The notes under the pieces: model-generated | Seen by the model: the letters and a program-made list of their open reading frames with translations, nothing else | Database searches by the model: none | Told to the model about the DNA's origin: nothing | Part shown: in pieces, positions 55,401 through 63,422 of the stretch | Numbering within the stretch: position 1 is the first letter of the stretch | How the letters are laid out: every line of letters starts with the position of its first letter | Program-made: the position numbers and the translations under genes | NCBI GenBank assembly: GCA_947500545.1 | Contig: CANMSO010000003.1 | Location: 62,001-126,000, forward strand | Reading direction: 5' to 3' | Origin: an uncultured Aquimarina sp. | Lineage (GTDB): Bacteria; Bacteroidota; Bacteroidia; Flavobacteriales; Flavobacteriaceae | DNA length: 64,000 bases

Positions 55401-56665
55401 AAGTATTCACAAAAATAAAAGCACAGGCTATGCAGTTTGCATTACTGATATCGGTAATTGTGCTATTATTATTAAGTGCTTTTTTACTACTCACTCATGC
55501 TCAATCTTTTTTTAGAATCAAATCTCAGGAACTAACAGGAGGGCTAGCGCTATGTAATGATCAAATATTTGAATCTTTAGATGAAAGTAAAACATTTTCT
55601 GATACTTTGGTTGCTTCGGTAGATTCAAAAAAAGTTAAGCTTGTCTCTACTTATCATGGAGCATGGATAAAAACATTTTCTGAAGTAAATATTCATGGAA
55701 GAAAAGTGGCTAAAACTGCTTTTACGGGTTCGGTTTTAGATCAAAAAACACCAAATCTTTACTTATCTAATACCAACTCACCATTAGTAGTCGTAGGCAA
55801 TACAAGATTAGAAGGTAATAGTTATTTGCCTAAACAAGGAGTAAAAGCTGGAAATATTTCTGGAAAGTATTATCAGGGATCAAATCTATATTATGGCCGT
55901 GTGATTGAAAGTGCAGAACGGTTACCAAATATGGCACCGAAATGGATTGCATACTTAGAATCTGCAAGTAATGGTACTTTGCTTGAGGGAGAAAATACAA
56001 TTACCTTGCAAAAAGAAATCAAAAATAGTTTCTATAAGCCTTCCCAATTTATTTTTGACCCAGGCACTATTGTTCTTGGGAATGAAAAAATAACCGGTAA
56101 CATCATCATTCAATCCGAAACTAAAATAGTGGTAAGTTCTGCTTCTCAATTAGAAGATGTAGTTTTGATTGCTCCTAATATCATTATTGATGACAATGTA
56201 AAAGGGAAAATGCAGCTTGTTGCAAGCAAAAAAATCAAAATAGGTAAACAGTGTTATCTATCTTATCCTTCTTCTATAACACTTTTGGATAAAAATATAG
56301 CACAAGAAACTTCTGGAAATAACTTTCAAGCCAAAACTGTAGATTTTGTCATTCATAAAAATACGGTAATCGAAGGATCGATTGTATACCTCAAAAAGAA
56401 ACATGAAACCAAGGATAGAATTAAAACTCATCTTAAAATCGAGTCTGGGGTTCAGATTATCGGCGAAGTATATTGCCAGGGTAATGTTGATTTTCAAGGA
56501 ATAGTAAAAGGTTCACTCTATACCAATCAATTCATAGCAAATCAGTCAGGTTCTATCTATCTTAATCATATATACAATGGCAAAGTATTATTGAATCCAA
56601 TACCCAAATATGCAGGATTACCATTTATCAACTCAAAAAACACTGTTGCTAAATGGTTATACTAA
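55397..56665 (+). CDS. GspK/PilX-like minor pseudopilin with beta-helix body
   Basis: A 422-aa protein starting at TTG, overlapping the gspC stop (TTGA). The N-terminus (KIKAQAMQFALLISVIVLLL) is like that of GspK/PilX: a K-x-A leader end, a long hydrophobic helix and no Glu at +5. The body is a series of beta-strand turns, as in bactofilins or beta-solenoids (GNIIIQSETKIVVSSASQLE, DVVLIAPNIIIDDNVKG, VQIIGEVYCQGNVDFQGIVK). GspK normally caps the pseudopilus tip; a beta-helix body would be a new variant. Function is inferred from operon place and N-terminus. Confidence 0.6.
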   Translation: MKVFTKIKAQAMQFALLISVIVLLLLSAFLLLTHAQSFFRIKSQELTGGLALCNDQIFESLDESKTFSDTLVASVDSKKVKLVSTYHGAWIKTFSEVNIHGRKVAKTAFTGSVLDQKTPNLYLSNTNSPLVVVGNTRLEGNSYLPKQGVKAGNISGKYYQGSNLYYGRVIESAERLPNMAPKWIAYLESASNGTLLEGENTITLQKEIKNSFYKPSQFIFDPGTIVLGNEKITGNIIIQSETKIVVSSASQLEDVVLIAPNIIIDDNVKGKMQLVASKKIKIGKQCYLSYPSSITLLDKNIAQETSGNNFQAKTVDFVIHKNTVIEGSIVYLKKKHETKDRIKTHLKIESGVQIIGEVYCQGNVDFQGIVKGSLYTNQFIANQSGSIYLNHIYNGKVLLNPIPKYAGLPFINSKNTVAKWLY

Positions 56666-56967
56666 AAAAAATACGCGCCGCAACTTTAATCGAAACACTA
56701 ACAGCTTCGGTATTGATTATTATTGTATTTATGATTGCTAGTTTAAGCTTTAATAATGTTTTTACTAATCATATCAAACGCGAGAATAGCACTATCGAGA
56801 ATAGAATAAAAGAGTTAGAATATTTATGTATTCATGAAACGATACAACTTCCCTATACTGAAGATTTTGGAGCATGGGAAATTGAATTACTTGCTGAAAA
56901 AGAAGATATCATTTTGACATATTCTAAAGAGGGCAAAGAATACCGCAAACAACTAGTACATAAATGA
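56653..56967 (+). CDS. Minor pseudopilin (GspI-like)
   Basis: A 104-aa prepilin-like protein. The leader ends RA|ATLIE, with Ala before the cut and Glu at +5, followed by the helix TLTASVLIIIVFMIASLSF. A short C-terminal domain follows (IENRIKELEYLCIHETIQLP), with one Cys. Small size and place before a GspJ-like gene suggest GspI. Its start overlaps the upstream gene by 13 bases and its end overlaps the next gene by 4. Confidence 0.68.
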   Translation: MVILKKIRAATLIETLTASVLIIIVFMIASLSFNNVFTNHIKRENSTIENRIKELEYLCIHETIQLPYTEDFGAWEIELLAEKEDIILTYSKEGKEYRKQLVHK

Positions 56968-57428
56968 TCAAAATCACCCATAAAATAAAGGCTTTTACAC
57001 TTACCGAAATCATGGTGGTTATTGTGATCTCGGCAATTGTTGCAGGATTGGCTTTTTCAGTTTTGGGTGTTATCCAGAAAAACCTAAAAAGTATTGAAGA
57101 TAATTACGCATATCAGACCAGGTTACAATCTCTTGAAGTGGCATTGACCGTTGATTTTAATAAATACACGCAGGTCACATGGAATCAAAACAGTGATGAA
57201 CTCATCCTATCATCACCAATTAACCAAAGAACTTACCATTTCTATACCGATAGTATTGTAACGGATATTGATACTTATATGGTAAAACCGAAGCAAAAAA
57301 CCTTTTATTTGGAAGGAACAAAGGTTGGTTCGGGAAGCATTGATGCTATAAAACTTACTTTTGACAATACTACGAATTTACATCGTATTTTTGTTTTTAA
57401 ACATAACGACCCTTCTATTCATTTCTGA
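56964..57428 (+). CDS. Minor pseudopilin (GspJ/H-like)
   Basis: A 154-aa prepilin-like protein with leader end KA|FTLTE, Glu at +5 and hydrophobic helix IMVVIVISAIVAGLAFSVL, the N-methylation motif typical of the group. The C-terminal part is beta-rich (QTRLQSLEVALTVDFNKYTQ), as in GspJ and GspH. Which of the two it is cannot be told. It overlaps the GspI-like gene by four bases and precedes gspF by 2. Confidence 0.72.
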   Translation: MIKITHKIKAFTLTEIMVVIVISAIVAGLAFSVLGVIQKNLKSIEDNYAYQTRLQSLEVALTVDFNKYTQVTWNQNSDELILSSPINQRTYHFYTDSIVTDIDTYMVKPKQKTFYLEGTKVGSGSIDAIKLTFDNTTNLHRIFVFKHNDPSIHF

Positions 57429-57430
57429 TT

Positions 57431-58561
57431 ATGGGAATTAAAATCACAGATACCAAAAAACAAAAAAAACTGGAAGGCTCTTTCGATATTTCTGAAGTGC
57501 TTACCAAAGAGATTTCTCTTTTCGGAAATGCCTTTAATAACAAAAAGAAAGAGCAATGGTATGCAGAACTTAATGTGCTTTTAAAATCAGGGATTAATCT
57601 AAAAAATGGTTTAGAGCTCTTGGTCGAAACACAGAAAAAGGAAAAAGATCAAAAGTTTATGGCTACGATGCTCTCGAAATTAGTAGAGGGAAATTCTTTT
57701 TCAGATATCCTCAAAAATGATAAAAACTTTACCAATTATGAGTATTATGCCATAAAAATAGGAGAGCAGACAGGACAATTGGCTCAGATTGCATCAGAGC
57801 TTAGTGAATTTTACAAACGCAAAAATGATCTTAAAAGAGAAATTGTTTCTGCACTTACCTATCCTATTATTGTACTATGCACAGCTTTGATCGTTATCGC
57901 ATTTATGTTAAAATATGTGGTTCCTATGTTTGTAGACATATTTAAGCAAAATAATGTCGAGCTTCCTGGTATTACTAAAAGCATCATTGCTTTTTCTGAT
58001 TTTGTTGGAAACAATGGATTACTTTTATTAATAACTCTTTTGATAGTAATCGGTTGTATTGCTTTTCTTTCAACGAAAATGTGGTTTCGAAAGATTCTTG
58101 GAAGTTTTCAGCTCAGAATACCCATTTTAGGGAATTATTTCAGAAAAATATATATGGCCCAGTTCACCCAGGCCATTTCACTACTAACTTCTGCCAAAGT
58201 TCCTATGGTAGATAGTCTTGATCTTGTAAAAGATATGATTAGTTTTTATCCGCTTCAACAAGGGTTGGAGAAAACAAATCGCTTAGTTATTCAAGGTGAT
58301 AAATTAAGTACTTCTTTTTCTCAAAGTACAATTTTTGATAAGAAAATGATTGCTATGGTTCGTGTTGCAGAAGAAACGAATCAAACAGAATACATCTTCC
58401 AAAAACTCAATGAACAATATAATCAACAAGTAAAATATCAATCCCAGGTAATTTCTAATGTGCTCAACCCTATTTTGACAATACTTGTTGGAGTAATTGT
58501 TGGGGTTATTCTTATCGCCATGTATTTGCCAATGTTTAGATTAAGTAGTGTAATTGGATAG
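57431..58561 (+). CDS. gspF: Inner-membrane platform protein (GspF/PilC family)
   Basis: A 376-aa protein with the two-lobe GspF fold. The first lobe (about 40-140: WYAELNVLLKSGINLKNGLELL, ... YYAIKIGEQTGQLAQIASEL) and the second (QFTQAISLLTSAKVPMVDSL, ... MIAMVRVAEETNQTEYIFQ) repeat the same pattern. Three membrane helices separate and follow them (about 145-167, 195-215, 345-370). It anchors the pseudopilus and couples GspE to pilin addition. It is last in the operon, which ends 22 bases from a convergent gene. Confidence 0.92.
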   Translation: MGIKITDTKKQKKLEGSFDISEVLTKEISLFGNAFNNKKKEQWYAELNVLLKSGINLKNGLELLVETQKKEKDQKFMATMLSKLVEGNSFSDILKNDKNFTNYEYYAIKIGEQTGQLAQIASELSEFYKRKNDLKREIVSALTYPIIVLCTALIVIAFMLKYVVPMFVDIFKQNNVELPGITKSIIAFSDFVGNNGLLLLITLLIVIGCIAFLSTKMWFRKILGSFQLRIPILGNYFRKIYMAQFTQAISLLTSAKVPMVDSLDLVKDMISFYPLQQGLEKTNRLVIQGDKLSTSFSQSTIFDKKMIAMVRVAEETNQTEYIFQKLNEQYNQQVKYQSQVISNVLNPILTILVGVIVGVILIAMYLPMFRLSSVIG

Positions 58562-58583
58562 TATACTAAAACTTCTTGATGTC

Positions 58584-58967
58584 TTAAACCAACTTAATAT
58601 CTTCCTTAAAAAGCATATGAATATATTCTGCATGAATCTCTGCATGGTGTTTATGCTCTAAACAATGAAAGAGTAAATGAATAAGGCCGTAGTCTCCTAA
58701 ACTATCTCTATACTCATGCTTCTCTTTATTTTTAACCCACAAAATAAAACAGCATAAATGACCAATTTCCCCCACTTTTTGGGGATCTTCTAAACATTTG
58801 CGAAACTCCTCCAACTTCATTCGCGCATACTCATTATACTTTCGCTTACAAAAGTTATAATCAAAGGTGTGCTTATATAATTGTAGTTTCCTATTCTGTA
58901 TTTCATAATTTATACCACTCATAACATAAAAATCATTTGCATTAGGTACTTGTGTCATCATAGTCAT
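58584..58967 (-). CDS. Hypothetical His/Cys-containing protein
   Basis: A 127-aa soluble protein of no family I recognise, without signal peptide. It is rich in His and Cys toward the end (GHLCCFILWVKNKEKHEYRD; LLFHCLEHKHHAEIHAEYIH), which may hint at metal binding. ATG 58967 is used; MSGINYE 15 residues further is another possible start. It runs opposite to the secretion operon, tail to tail with gspF, and its upstream region holds twin palindromes. Confidence 0.55.
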   Translation of the reverse strand: MTMMTQVPNANDFYVMSGINYEIQNRKLQLYKHTFDYNFCKRKYNEYARMKLEEFRKCLEDPQKVGEIGHLCCFILWVKNKEKHEYRDSLGDYGLIHLLFHCLEHKHHAEIHAEYIHMLFKEDIKLV

Positions 58968-59079
58968 ACGATTTGAGGTTATCTATATTTTTGCAAAACG
59001 TATGCCAAGACTTAAAAAAATTAACTTAAAAAAAGTAAAAAAGTCTTAAAATTTTCAGTGAATCAATGTATCAGTAAGC

Positions 59080-59137
59080 TTGGAATTATTCCATAACAAA
59101 TATACAAAATTTGGAATTATTCCAAAAAGTATATTTG
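59080..59137 (+). promoter_or_regulatory. Twin operator-like palindromes with promoter
   Basis: TTGGAATTATTCCA (59080-59093) and TTGGAATTATTCCAA (59111-59125) are two copies of one palindrome, 31 bases apart (about three turns of DNA). A perfect -7 element TATATTTG follows at 59130-59137; the second palindrome overlaps its likely -33 region (TTTG, 59110-59113). A regulator binding both sites could repress this rightward promoter or affect the leftward gene at 58584-58967. Confidence 0.55.
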
Positions 59138-59178
59138 TGTTTTTAATGGTAATACCGCTAAAAAATCTCTGCATTATA

Positions 59179-59222
59179 CAAGTAAAAAGCAAACAACTAC
59201 CTGTATTTCAGCTGTTTACTTG
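59179..59222. repeat. Inverted repeat in the gap before the 51-codon ORF
   Basis: CAAGTAAAAAGC (59179-59190) pairs with GCTGTTTACTTG (59211-59222), 12 bp with one mismatch, around a 20-base loop. It lies downstream of the twin palindromes within the stretch 58968-59385, which otherwise has no gene that I can support. It could be a leader hairpin or a small RNA structure. Confidence 0.45.
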
Positions 59223-59385
59223 AAGAATCCAGTTGATGTTGTTAATAAAACCTAATAAGTTTATTTTCAAAGAAAAAGTATGTCCATTAAATTTACTTCT
59301 AAGTATTTGATACGTTTGTGGTATGTTTTTTGGGGAAAGAACTACCAGAACGAAGAAATGGGAAATACAAATCAAATCGTAAATT

Positions 59386-59541
59386 ATGCAGTATAAAGTA
59401 ATTGATGCAAAAAGTCAATATTTTGGGAAAATACTTGACTTCCAATCTTGCTCTACTTTGAGTGATTTGGGCGGAGTACTCTTAAAGATTGAAAGAAATA
59501 GAGTATCACTTTTTAAATTTAACGAAGTAGAATTGGTTTAA
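59386..59541 (+). CDS. Short ORF, 51 codons, function unknown
   Basis: An open frame from ATG 59386 to TAA 59541 encoding a 51-aa protein that starts MQYKVIDAKSQYFGKILDF and ends FKFNEVELV. A stop codon stands two codons upstream of the ATG, so the start is fixed. The residue mix (alternating hydrophobic and polar, ending in two beta-strand-like segments: GGVLLKIERN, RVSLFKFNEV) looks like a small folded protein. A -7 element (TACGTTTG, 59311-59318) lies upstream. No family recognised. Confidence 0.45.
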   Translation: MQYKVIDAKSQYFGKILDFQSCSTLSDLGGVLLKIERNRVSLFKFNEVELV

Positions 59542-59561
59542 TCACCATTCTACTTCCTTTT

Positions 59562-60149
59562 CTACCCTAACTGGGTAATTCTTTTTACATATTTACCAAT
59601 AACATCAAACTCTAGGTTAACCACAGTTCCTTTTTTGAAGGTACTAAAATTGGTATGTTCATAAGTAAACGGAATAATAGCTACGCTAAACTCATCATTT
59701 TTAGAGTTAACCACCGTTAAACTTACTCCATTAACCGTAATCGAACCTTTTTCAATCGTAATGTTGCTTAAACCCGGGTCATAACCAAAGGTAAAATACC
59801 AGCTTCCATCGGCTTCAGCAACATTAGTACAAGTGGCAATTTGATCTACATGACCTTGCACAATATGTCCATCCAGACGATCCCCCAATCTCATACCACG
59901 CTCTAAATTAACAACATCACCAGTAGCAAGATCCTTAAGATTGGTCTTTTCTAATGTCTCTTTAATAGCAGTTACGGTATACGTATCATCTTCAATAGAA
60001 ACTACGGTAAGACAAACGCCATTATGAGCCACACTTTGGTCAATTTTTAACTCTGAAGTAAAATTTGCGCGTACAGTAATATCCAGATTCTCTTTATCTG
60101 TTTTTAAAGATGTTATAGTTCCTAATTCTTCGATGATTCCGGTAAACAT
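59562..60149 (-). CDS. ribE: Riboflavin synthase, alpha chain
   Basis: A 195-aa enzyme that joins two molecules of 6,7-dimethyl-8-ribityllumazine to form riboflavin. Two lumazine-binding repeats are seen: MFTGIIEELGTI... with SVAHNGVCLTV, and GHIVQGHVDQIATC with GSITVNGVSLTVV. The start MFTGIIE is invariant in the family. It diverges from pdxA with 107 bases between start codons. No FMN riboswitch is seen in that gap. Confidence 0.95.
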   Translation of the reverse strand: MFTGIIEELGTITSLKTDKENLDITVRANFTSELKIDQSVAHNGVCLTVVSIEDDTYTVTAIKETLEKTNLKDLATGDVVNLERGMRLGDRLDGHIVQGHVDQIATCTNVAEADGSWYFTFGYDPGLSNITIEKGSITVNGVSLTVVNSKNDEFSVAIIPFTYEHTNFSTFKKGTVVNLEFDVIGKYVKRITQLG

Positions 60150-60256
60150 AAATGCAAATTATTTAGTTAAATTTGTGACCTCGAAGCTTGAAGTCTGATT
60201 TTAGATTTCAAAAATACTGAACTCTTTTTGAGTTTAATCATAAAGAAGCATAATAA

Positions 60257-61324
60257 ATGAAGAAAGAAGAAAAAATAAGATTAGGGATTTCTATAGGTGA
60301 TCTTAATGGTATCGGAAGCGAAGTTGTCCTTAAGACTTTTGAAGATTCTAGAATGCTGGATTTCTGTACACCAGTGATTTTTGCATCTGTAAAAATTATG
60401 TCTTTCTTAAAAAAACAGTACGAAATTAATTCTAATTTGCATGGTATTGACAAATGCTCCCAGATTCTAGATGGTAAAATAAACGTACTCAATGTATGGA
60501 AAGAAGCCGTAGATATCAATTTTGGAACAGAAAATGAAAAAGTCGGAAGCTATGCGATCAAATCCCTTAAAGCTGCTACTGCAGCTCTAAAAAATGATGA
60601 GATAGATGTACTTGTAACCGCCCCTATTAATAAACATAGTATTCAGTCTGAAGAATTTAAATTTCCCGGTCATACAGATTACCTGGATCAGGAACTAGAA
60701 GGAAATAGTCTTATGTTTATGGTTACAGATGAGCTGAAGGTAGGATTACTTACCGATCATGTGGCTGTAAAGGATATTGCAGATGCCATTACACCAGAGC
60801 TGATAGAGGAAAAAGTAAACACAATATATAACTCCCTAAAACAAGATTTTGGCGTATCAAAACCAAAAATTGCTGTACTAGGTATTAATCCGCATAGCGG
60901 AGACAATGGTGTTATTGGCAAAGAAGATGAGGAAATATTAAAACCTACAATCAAGAAAATTAATGACTCGGGAAAACTGGTATACGGCCCTTATGCGGCT
61001 GATAGTTTTTTTGGATCAAATAATTACAAAAGCTTTGACGCAATTGTAGCTTCATATCATGATCAAGGATTGATTCCTTTTAAAACATTATCGTTTGGAA
61101 AAGGAGTAAATTATACAGCTGGACTTAATAAAGTACGTACATCTCCCGATCATGGAACCGCTTTTGAGATTGCCGGAAAAAATCAAGCAGATTATAGTTC
61201 CTTCGAAGAAGCCGTTTTTTCCGCTTTGAAGATTTTCAGAAATAGGAAAGAGTATGCTGATTTGACCAAAAACCCATTAAAAAAACAGCCTCGTAAACCA
61301 CAGAATAAATATAAAAGTGAATGA
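60257..61324 (+). CDS. pdxA: 4-Hydroxythreonine-4-phosphate dehydrogenase
   Basis: A 355-aa NAD-dependent enzyme of vitamin B6 (pyridoxal phosphate) synthesis. Motifs: LGISIGDLNGIGSEVVLKTF at the start, TAPINKHSIQ, the metal-ligand segment FPGHTDYLDQEL, LGINPHSGDNGVIGKEDEEI, and ASYHDQGLIPFK with the second metal His. The C-terminal region (TSPDHGTAFEIAGK) holds the third His. A basic tail ends it (NPLKKQPRKPQNKYKSE). Single gene, followed by a separate promoter for the yceD unit. Confidence 0.95.
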   Translation: MKKEEKIRLGISIGDLNGIGSEVVLKTFEDSRMLDFCTPVIFASVKIMSFLKKQYEINSNLHGIDKCSQILDGKINVLNVWKEAVDINFGTENEKVGSYAIKSLKAATAALKNDEIDVLVTAPINKHSIQSEEFKFPGHTDYLDQELEGNSLMFMVTDELKVGLLTDHVAVKDIADAITPELIEEKVNTIYNSLKQDFGVSKPKIAVLGINPHSGDNGVIGKEDEEILKPTIKKINDSGKLVYGPYAADSFFGSNNYKSFDAIVASYHDQGLIPFKTLSFGKGVNYTAGLNKVRTSPDHGTAFEIAGKNQADYSSFEEAVFSALKIFRNRKEYADLTKNPLKKQPRKPQNKYKSE

Positions 61325-61426
61325 GTCACTCATTTAAAAACTCAGAGACTTATTCGCTCAAAAAATAAAAGACTAACATTCTGATATAATTTTGTTTACA
61401 AAAAGGCTTTCATAACGAATTTTTAT

Positions 61427-61457
61427 TATCTTTGCACCCGCCTTTACCAAATTGGTA
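61427..61457 (+). promoter_or_regulatory. Promoter of the yceD-rpmF unit with an initiation-proximal palindrome
   Basis: TATCTTTG (61427-61434) is an exact -7 element. About ten bases downstream, near the expected transcript start, lies TACCAA-A-TTGGTA (61445-61457), a perfect 6+1+6 palindrome. It could be an operator or form a small 5' hairpin. Confidence 0.6.
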
Positions 61458-61479
61458 GGCACCTGAAACTGATGATGAA

Positions 61480-62019
61480 ATGATACAACTTAAAGAGTAT
61501 ACTATTCCTTTTGTTGGGCTAAAGCAAGGATTACACCAGTTTGAGTATCAGATTGACAATACGTTCTTTGAGCATTTTGAGTATGACGAATTTAATGCAG
61601 CTGCAGTAAAAGTTGATCTGGAGTTTGACAAGAAAGCAACAATGTTAGAACTTCAGTTTAAAGGAACCGGAACTGTAAATGTTAATTGTGATCTTACTAA
61701 CGAACCTTTTGACTTACCTATAGAAAATGAATTCTTTTTGGTAGTTAAGTTTGGAGATGAATATAATAATGAAAATGAAGAGCTTCTCATACTCCCGCAT
61801 GGAGAATATGAAGTTAACATTCAGCAATATATTTATGAATTAATTGTGCTGGGCGTACCTTCAAAAAGAGTTCATCCAGGAGTAGAAGACGGAACATTAG
61901 AATCAGAAATACTTGAAAAGTTAGACGAGCTAAGTCCAAAAGAAAAAACAATAGAAAATAATAATGAGGAAACAGATCCTCGTTGGGACAAATTAAAAAA
62001 TTTACTAAACGATAAATAA
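61480..62019 (+). CDS. yceD: YceD/DUF177-family protein
   Basis: A 179-aa protein of the DUF177 family, conserved beside rpmF and linked to 23S rRNA metabolism or L32 handling. Family features: a beta-rich start (YTIPFVGLKQGLHQFEYQID), a middle with KATMLELQFKGTGTVNVNCDLT (a Cys where others have CxRCL) and the acidic segment PHGEYEVNIQQYIYELIVLG with VPSKRVHPG. It ends with DPRWDKLKNLLN. It precedes rpmF by 9 bases. Confidence 0.88.
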   Translation: MIQLKEYTIPFVGLKQGLHQFEYQIDNTFFEHFEYDEFNAAAVKVDLEFDKKATMLELQFKGTGTVNVNCDLTNEPFDLPIENEFFLVVKFGDEYNNENEELLILPHGEYEVNIQQYIYELIVLGVPSKRVHPGVEDGTLESEILEKLDELSPKEKTIENNNEETDPRWDKLKNLLNDK

Positions 62020-62028
62020 TATCTAGCA

Positions 62029-62226
62029 ATGGCACATCCTAAGAGAAAGATATCGAGAACAAGAAGAGATAAAAGAAGAACACATTACAAAGCTACTGTA
62101 CCACAGATCGCTACAGATCCTACTACAGGAGAAGCACATTTGTACCACAGAGCACACTGGCACGAAGGTAAATTATACTACCGTGGTCAAATTGTTATTG
62201 ATAACACAGAAGAAGAAGTGGCATAA
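62029..62226 (+). CDS. rpmF: Large ribosomal subunit protein bL32
   Basis: A 65-aa ribosomal protein. It has the typical start [20 protein letters not shown] and the Bacteroidota C-terminus ([21 protein letters not shown]). Cysteines of the zinc form are absent. Co-transcribed with yceD (9-base spacing) and followed by a terminator. Confidence 0.96.
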   Translation: MAHPKRKISRTRRDKRRTHYKATVPQIATDPTTGEAHLYHRAHWHEGKLYYRGQIVIDNTEEEVA

Positions 62227-62251
62227 GCGCACTGTTAAAATTTTATATAAA

Positions 62252-62278
62252 GCTCTCACAAATGTGAGAGTTTTTTTG
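62252..62278 (+). terminator. Rho-independent terminator after rpmF
   Basis: CTCTCACA (62253-62260) and TGTGAGAG (62263-62270) form a stem that is followed by seven T. Confidence 0.92.
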
Positions 62279-62398
62279 TTTTTAGTTGAATATGTGTCAA
62301 AATCCCGTTATTTTGCGCCATATTTGTATATAATTTAGTAATTTCGACGACTTTTTAGGCACTTTTTGCGCAATAGTACGTGAAACTAAAACTAAGAT

Positions 62399-63394
62399 AT
62401 GAGTAAAATCACAGCCGCTATTACAGCTGTTGGCGCATATGTGCCAGACTACGTGTTAACCAATAAGATTTTAGAAACTATGGTTGACACAAACGACGAA
62501 TGGATTACCAGTCGTACAGGTATTAAAGAACGTAGGTTATTAAAAGATAAAGACAAGGGAAGTTCTTTCTTAGGTATTAAAGCCGCAGAAGATCTAATTG
62601 CCAAAAAAAATCTTGATCCAAAAGAGATTGATATGGTAATTTTTGCTACCGCAACTCCCGATCTTCCTGTAGCAGCAACAGCGGCATATACAGCATCAAA
62701 AATAGGAGCTGTTAATGCCTTTTCTTATGATCTGCAAGCTGCATGCTCTAGTTTTTTATATGGAATGTCAACCGCATCAAGCTATATAGAATCTGGTAGG
62801 TATAAAAAAATACTACTTATAGGAGCAGATAAGATGTCATCTATAATAGACTATACTGATAGAGCTACCTGCATCATATTTGGTGATGGTGGTGGAGCCG
62901 TACTTTTTGAACCCAATGACGAAGGTTACGGATTGCAAGATGAATATTTGCGCACCGATGGTATAGGAAGAGAGTTCTTAAAAATTGAAGCTGGGGGATC
63001 TATATTACCTCCATCTGAAGAAACTGTTGCAAATAAACAGCACTTTGTGCAACAGGATGGAAAAACAGTATTTAAATATGCGGTTTCCAATATGGCAGAT
63101 GCCAGTACAAAAATCATGGAACGCAACAACTTGTCTGGAGATGATGTTGATTGGCTCATTGCACATCAAGCCAATAAACGAATTATAGATGCTACCGCAA
63201 ATAGAATGGAACTGGATGGGAACAAAGTTCTCATGAATATCCAAAGATACGGTAACACTACCTCAGCAACGTTACCTTTATTATTACACGATTACGAAAA
63301 ACAACTCAAAAAAGGAGACAATATAGTATTTGCCTCATTTGGTGGAGGCTTTACATGGGGCTCTATCTATCTTAAATGGGCTTATAACTCCTAA
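62399..63394 (+). CDS. fabH: Beta-ketoacyl-ACP synthase III
   Basis: A 331-aa condensing enzyme that begins fatty acid synthesis by joining acetyl-CoA (or a branched primer) to malonyl-ACP. The catalytic triad is C116 (LQAACSSFLYG), H256 (IAHQANKRI) and N286 (RYGNTTSAT). The usual loop GDGGGAVLF is present. Branched-chain primers are common in flavobacteria, so specificity may be wide. accB follows after 28 bases. Confidence 0.96.
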   Translation: MSKITAAITAVGAYVPDYVLTNKILETMVDTNDEWITSRTGIKERRLLKDKDKGSSFLGIKAAEDLIAKKNLDPKEIDMVIFATATPDLPVAATAAYTASKIGAVNAFSYDLQAACSSFLYGMSTASSYIESGRYKKILLIGADKMSSIIDYTDRATCIIFGDGGGAVLFEPNDEGYGLQDEYLRTDGIGREFLKIEAGGSILPPSEETVANKQHFVQQDGKTVFKYAVSNMADASTKIMERNNLSGDDVDWLIAHQANKRIIDATANRMELDGNKVLMNIQRYGNTTSATLPLLLHDYEKQLKKGDNIVFASFGGGFTWGSIYLKWAYNS

Positions 63395-63422
63395 AACAAC
63401 TAAACACACAATACCCAACATT

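Noticed and set aside
59145..59238. A 25-codon ORF (ATG near 59156) after the twin palindromes
   Set aside because: It is very short, has no conserved-looking features and overlaps the inverted repeat; a leader peptide is conceivable but not supported.
60150..60256. FMN riboswitch in the ribE-pdxA gap
   Set aside because: The 107-base gap lacks the conserved AGGGGC / GAxxCC-type core and is too short to share between two promoters.
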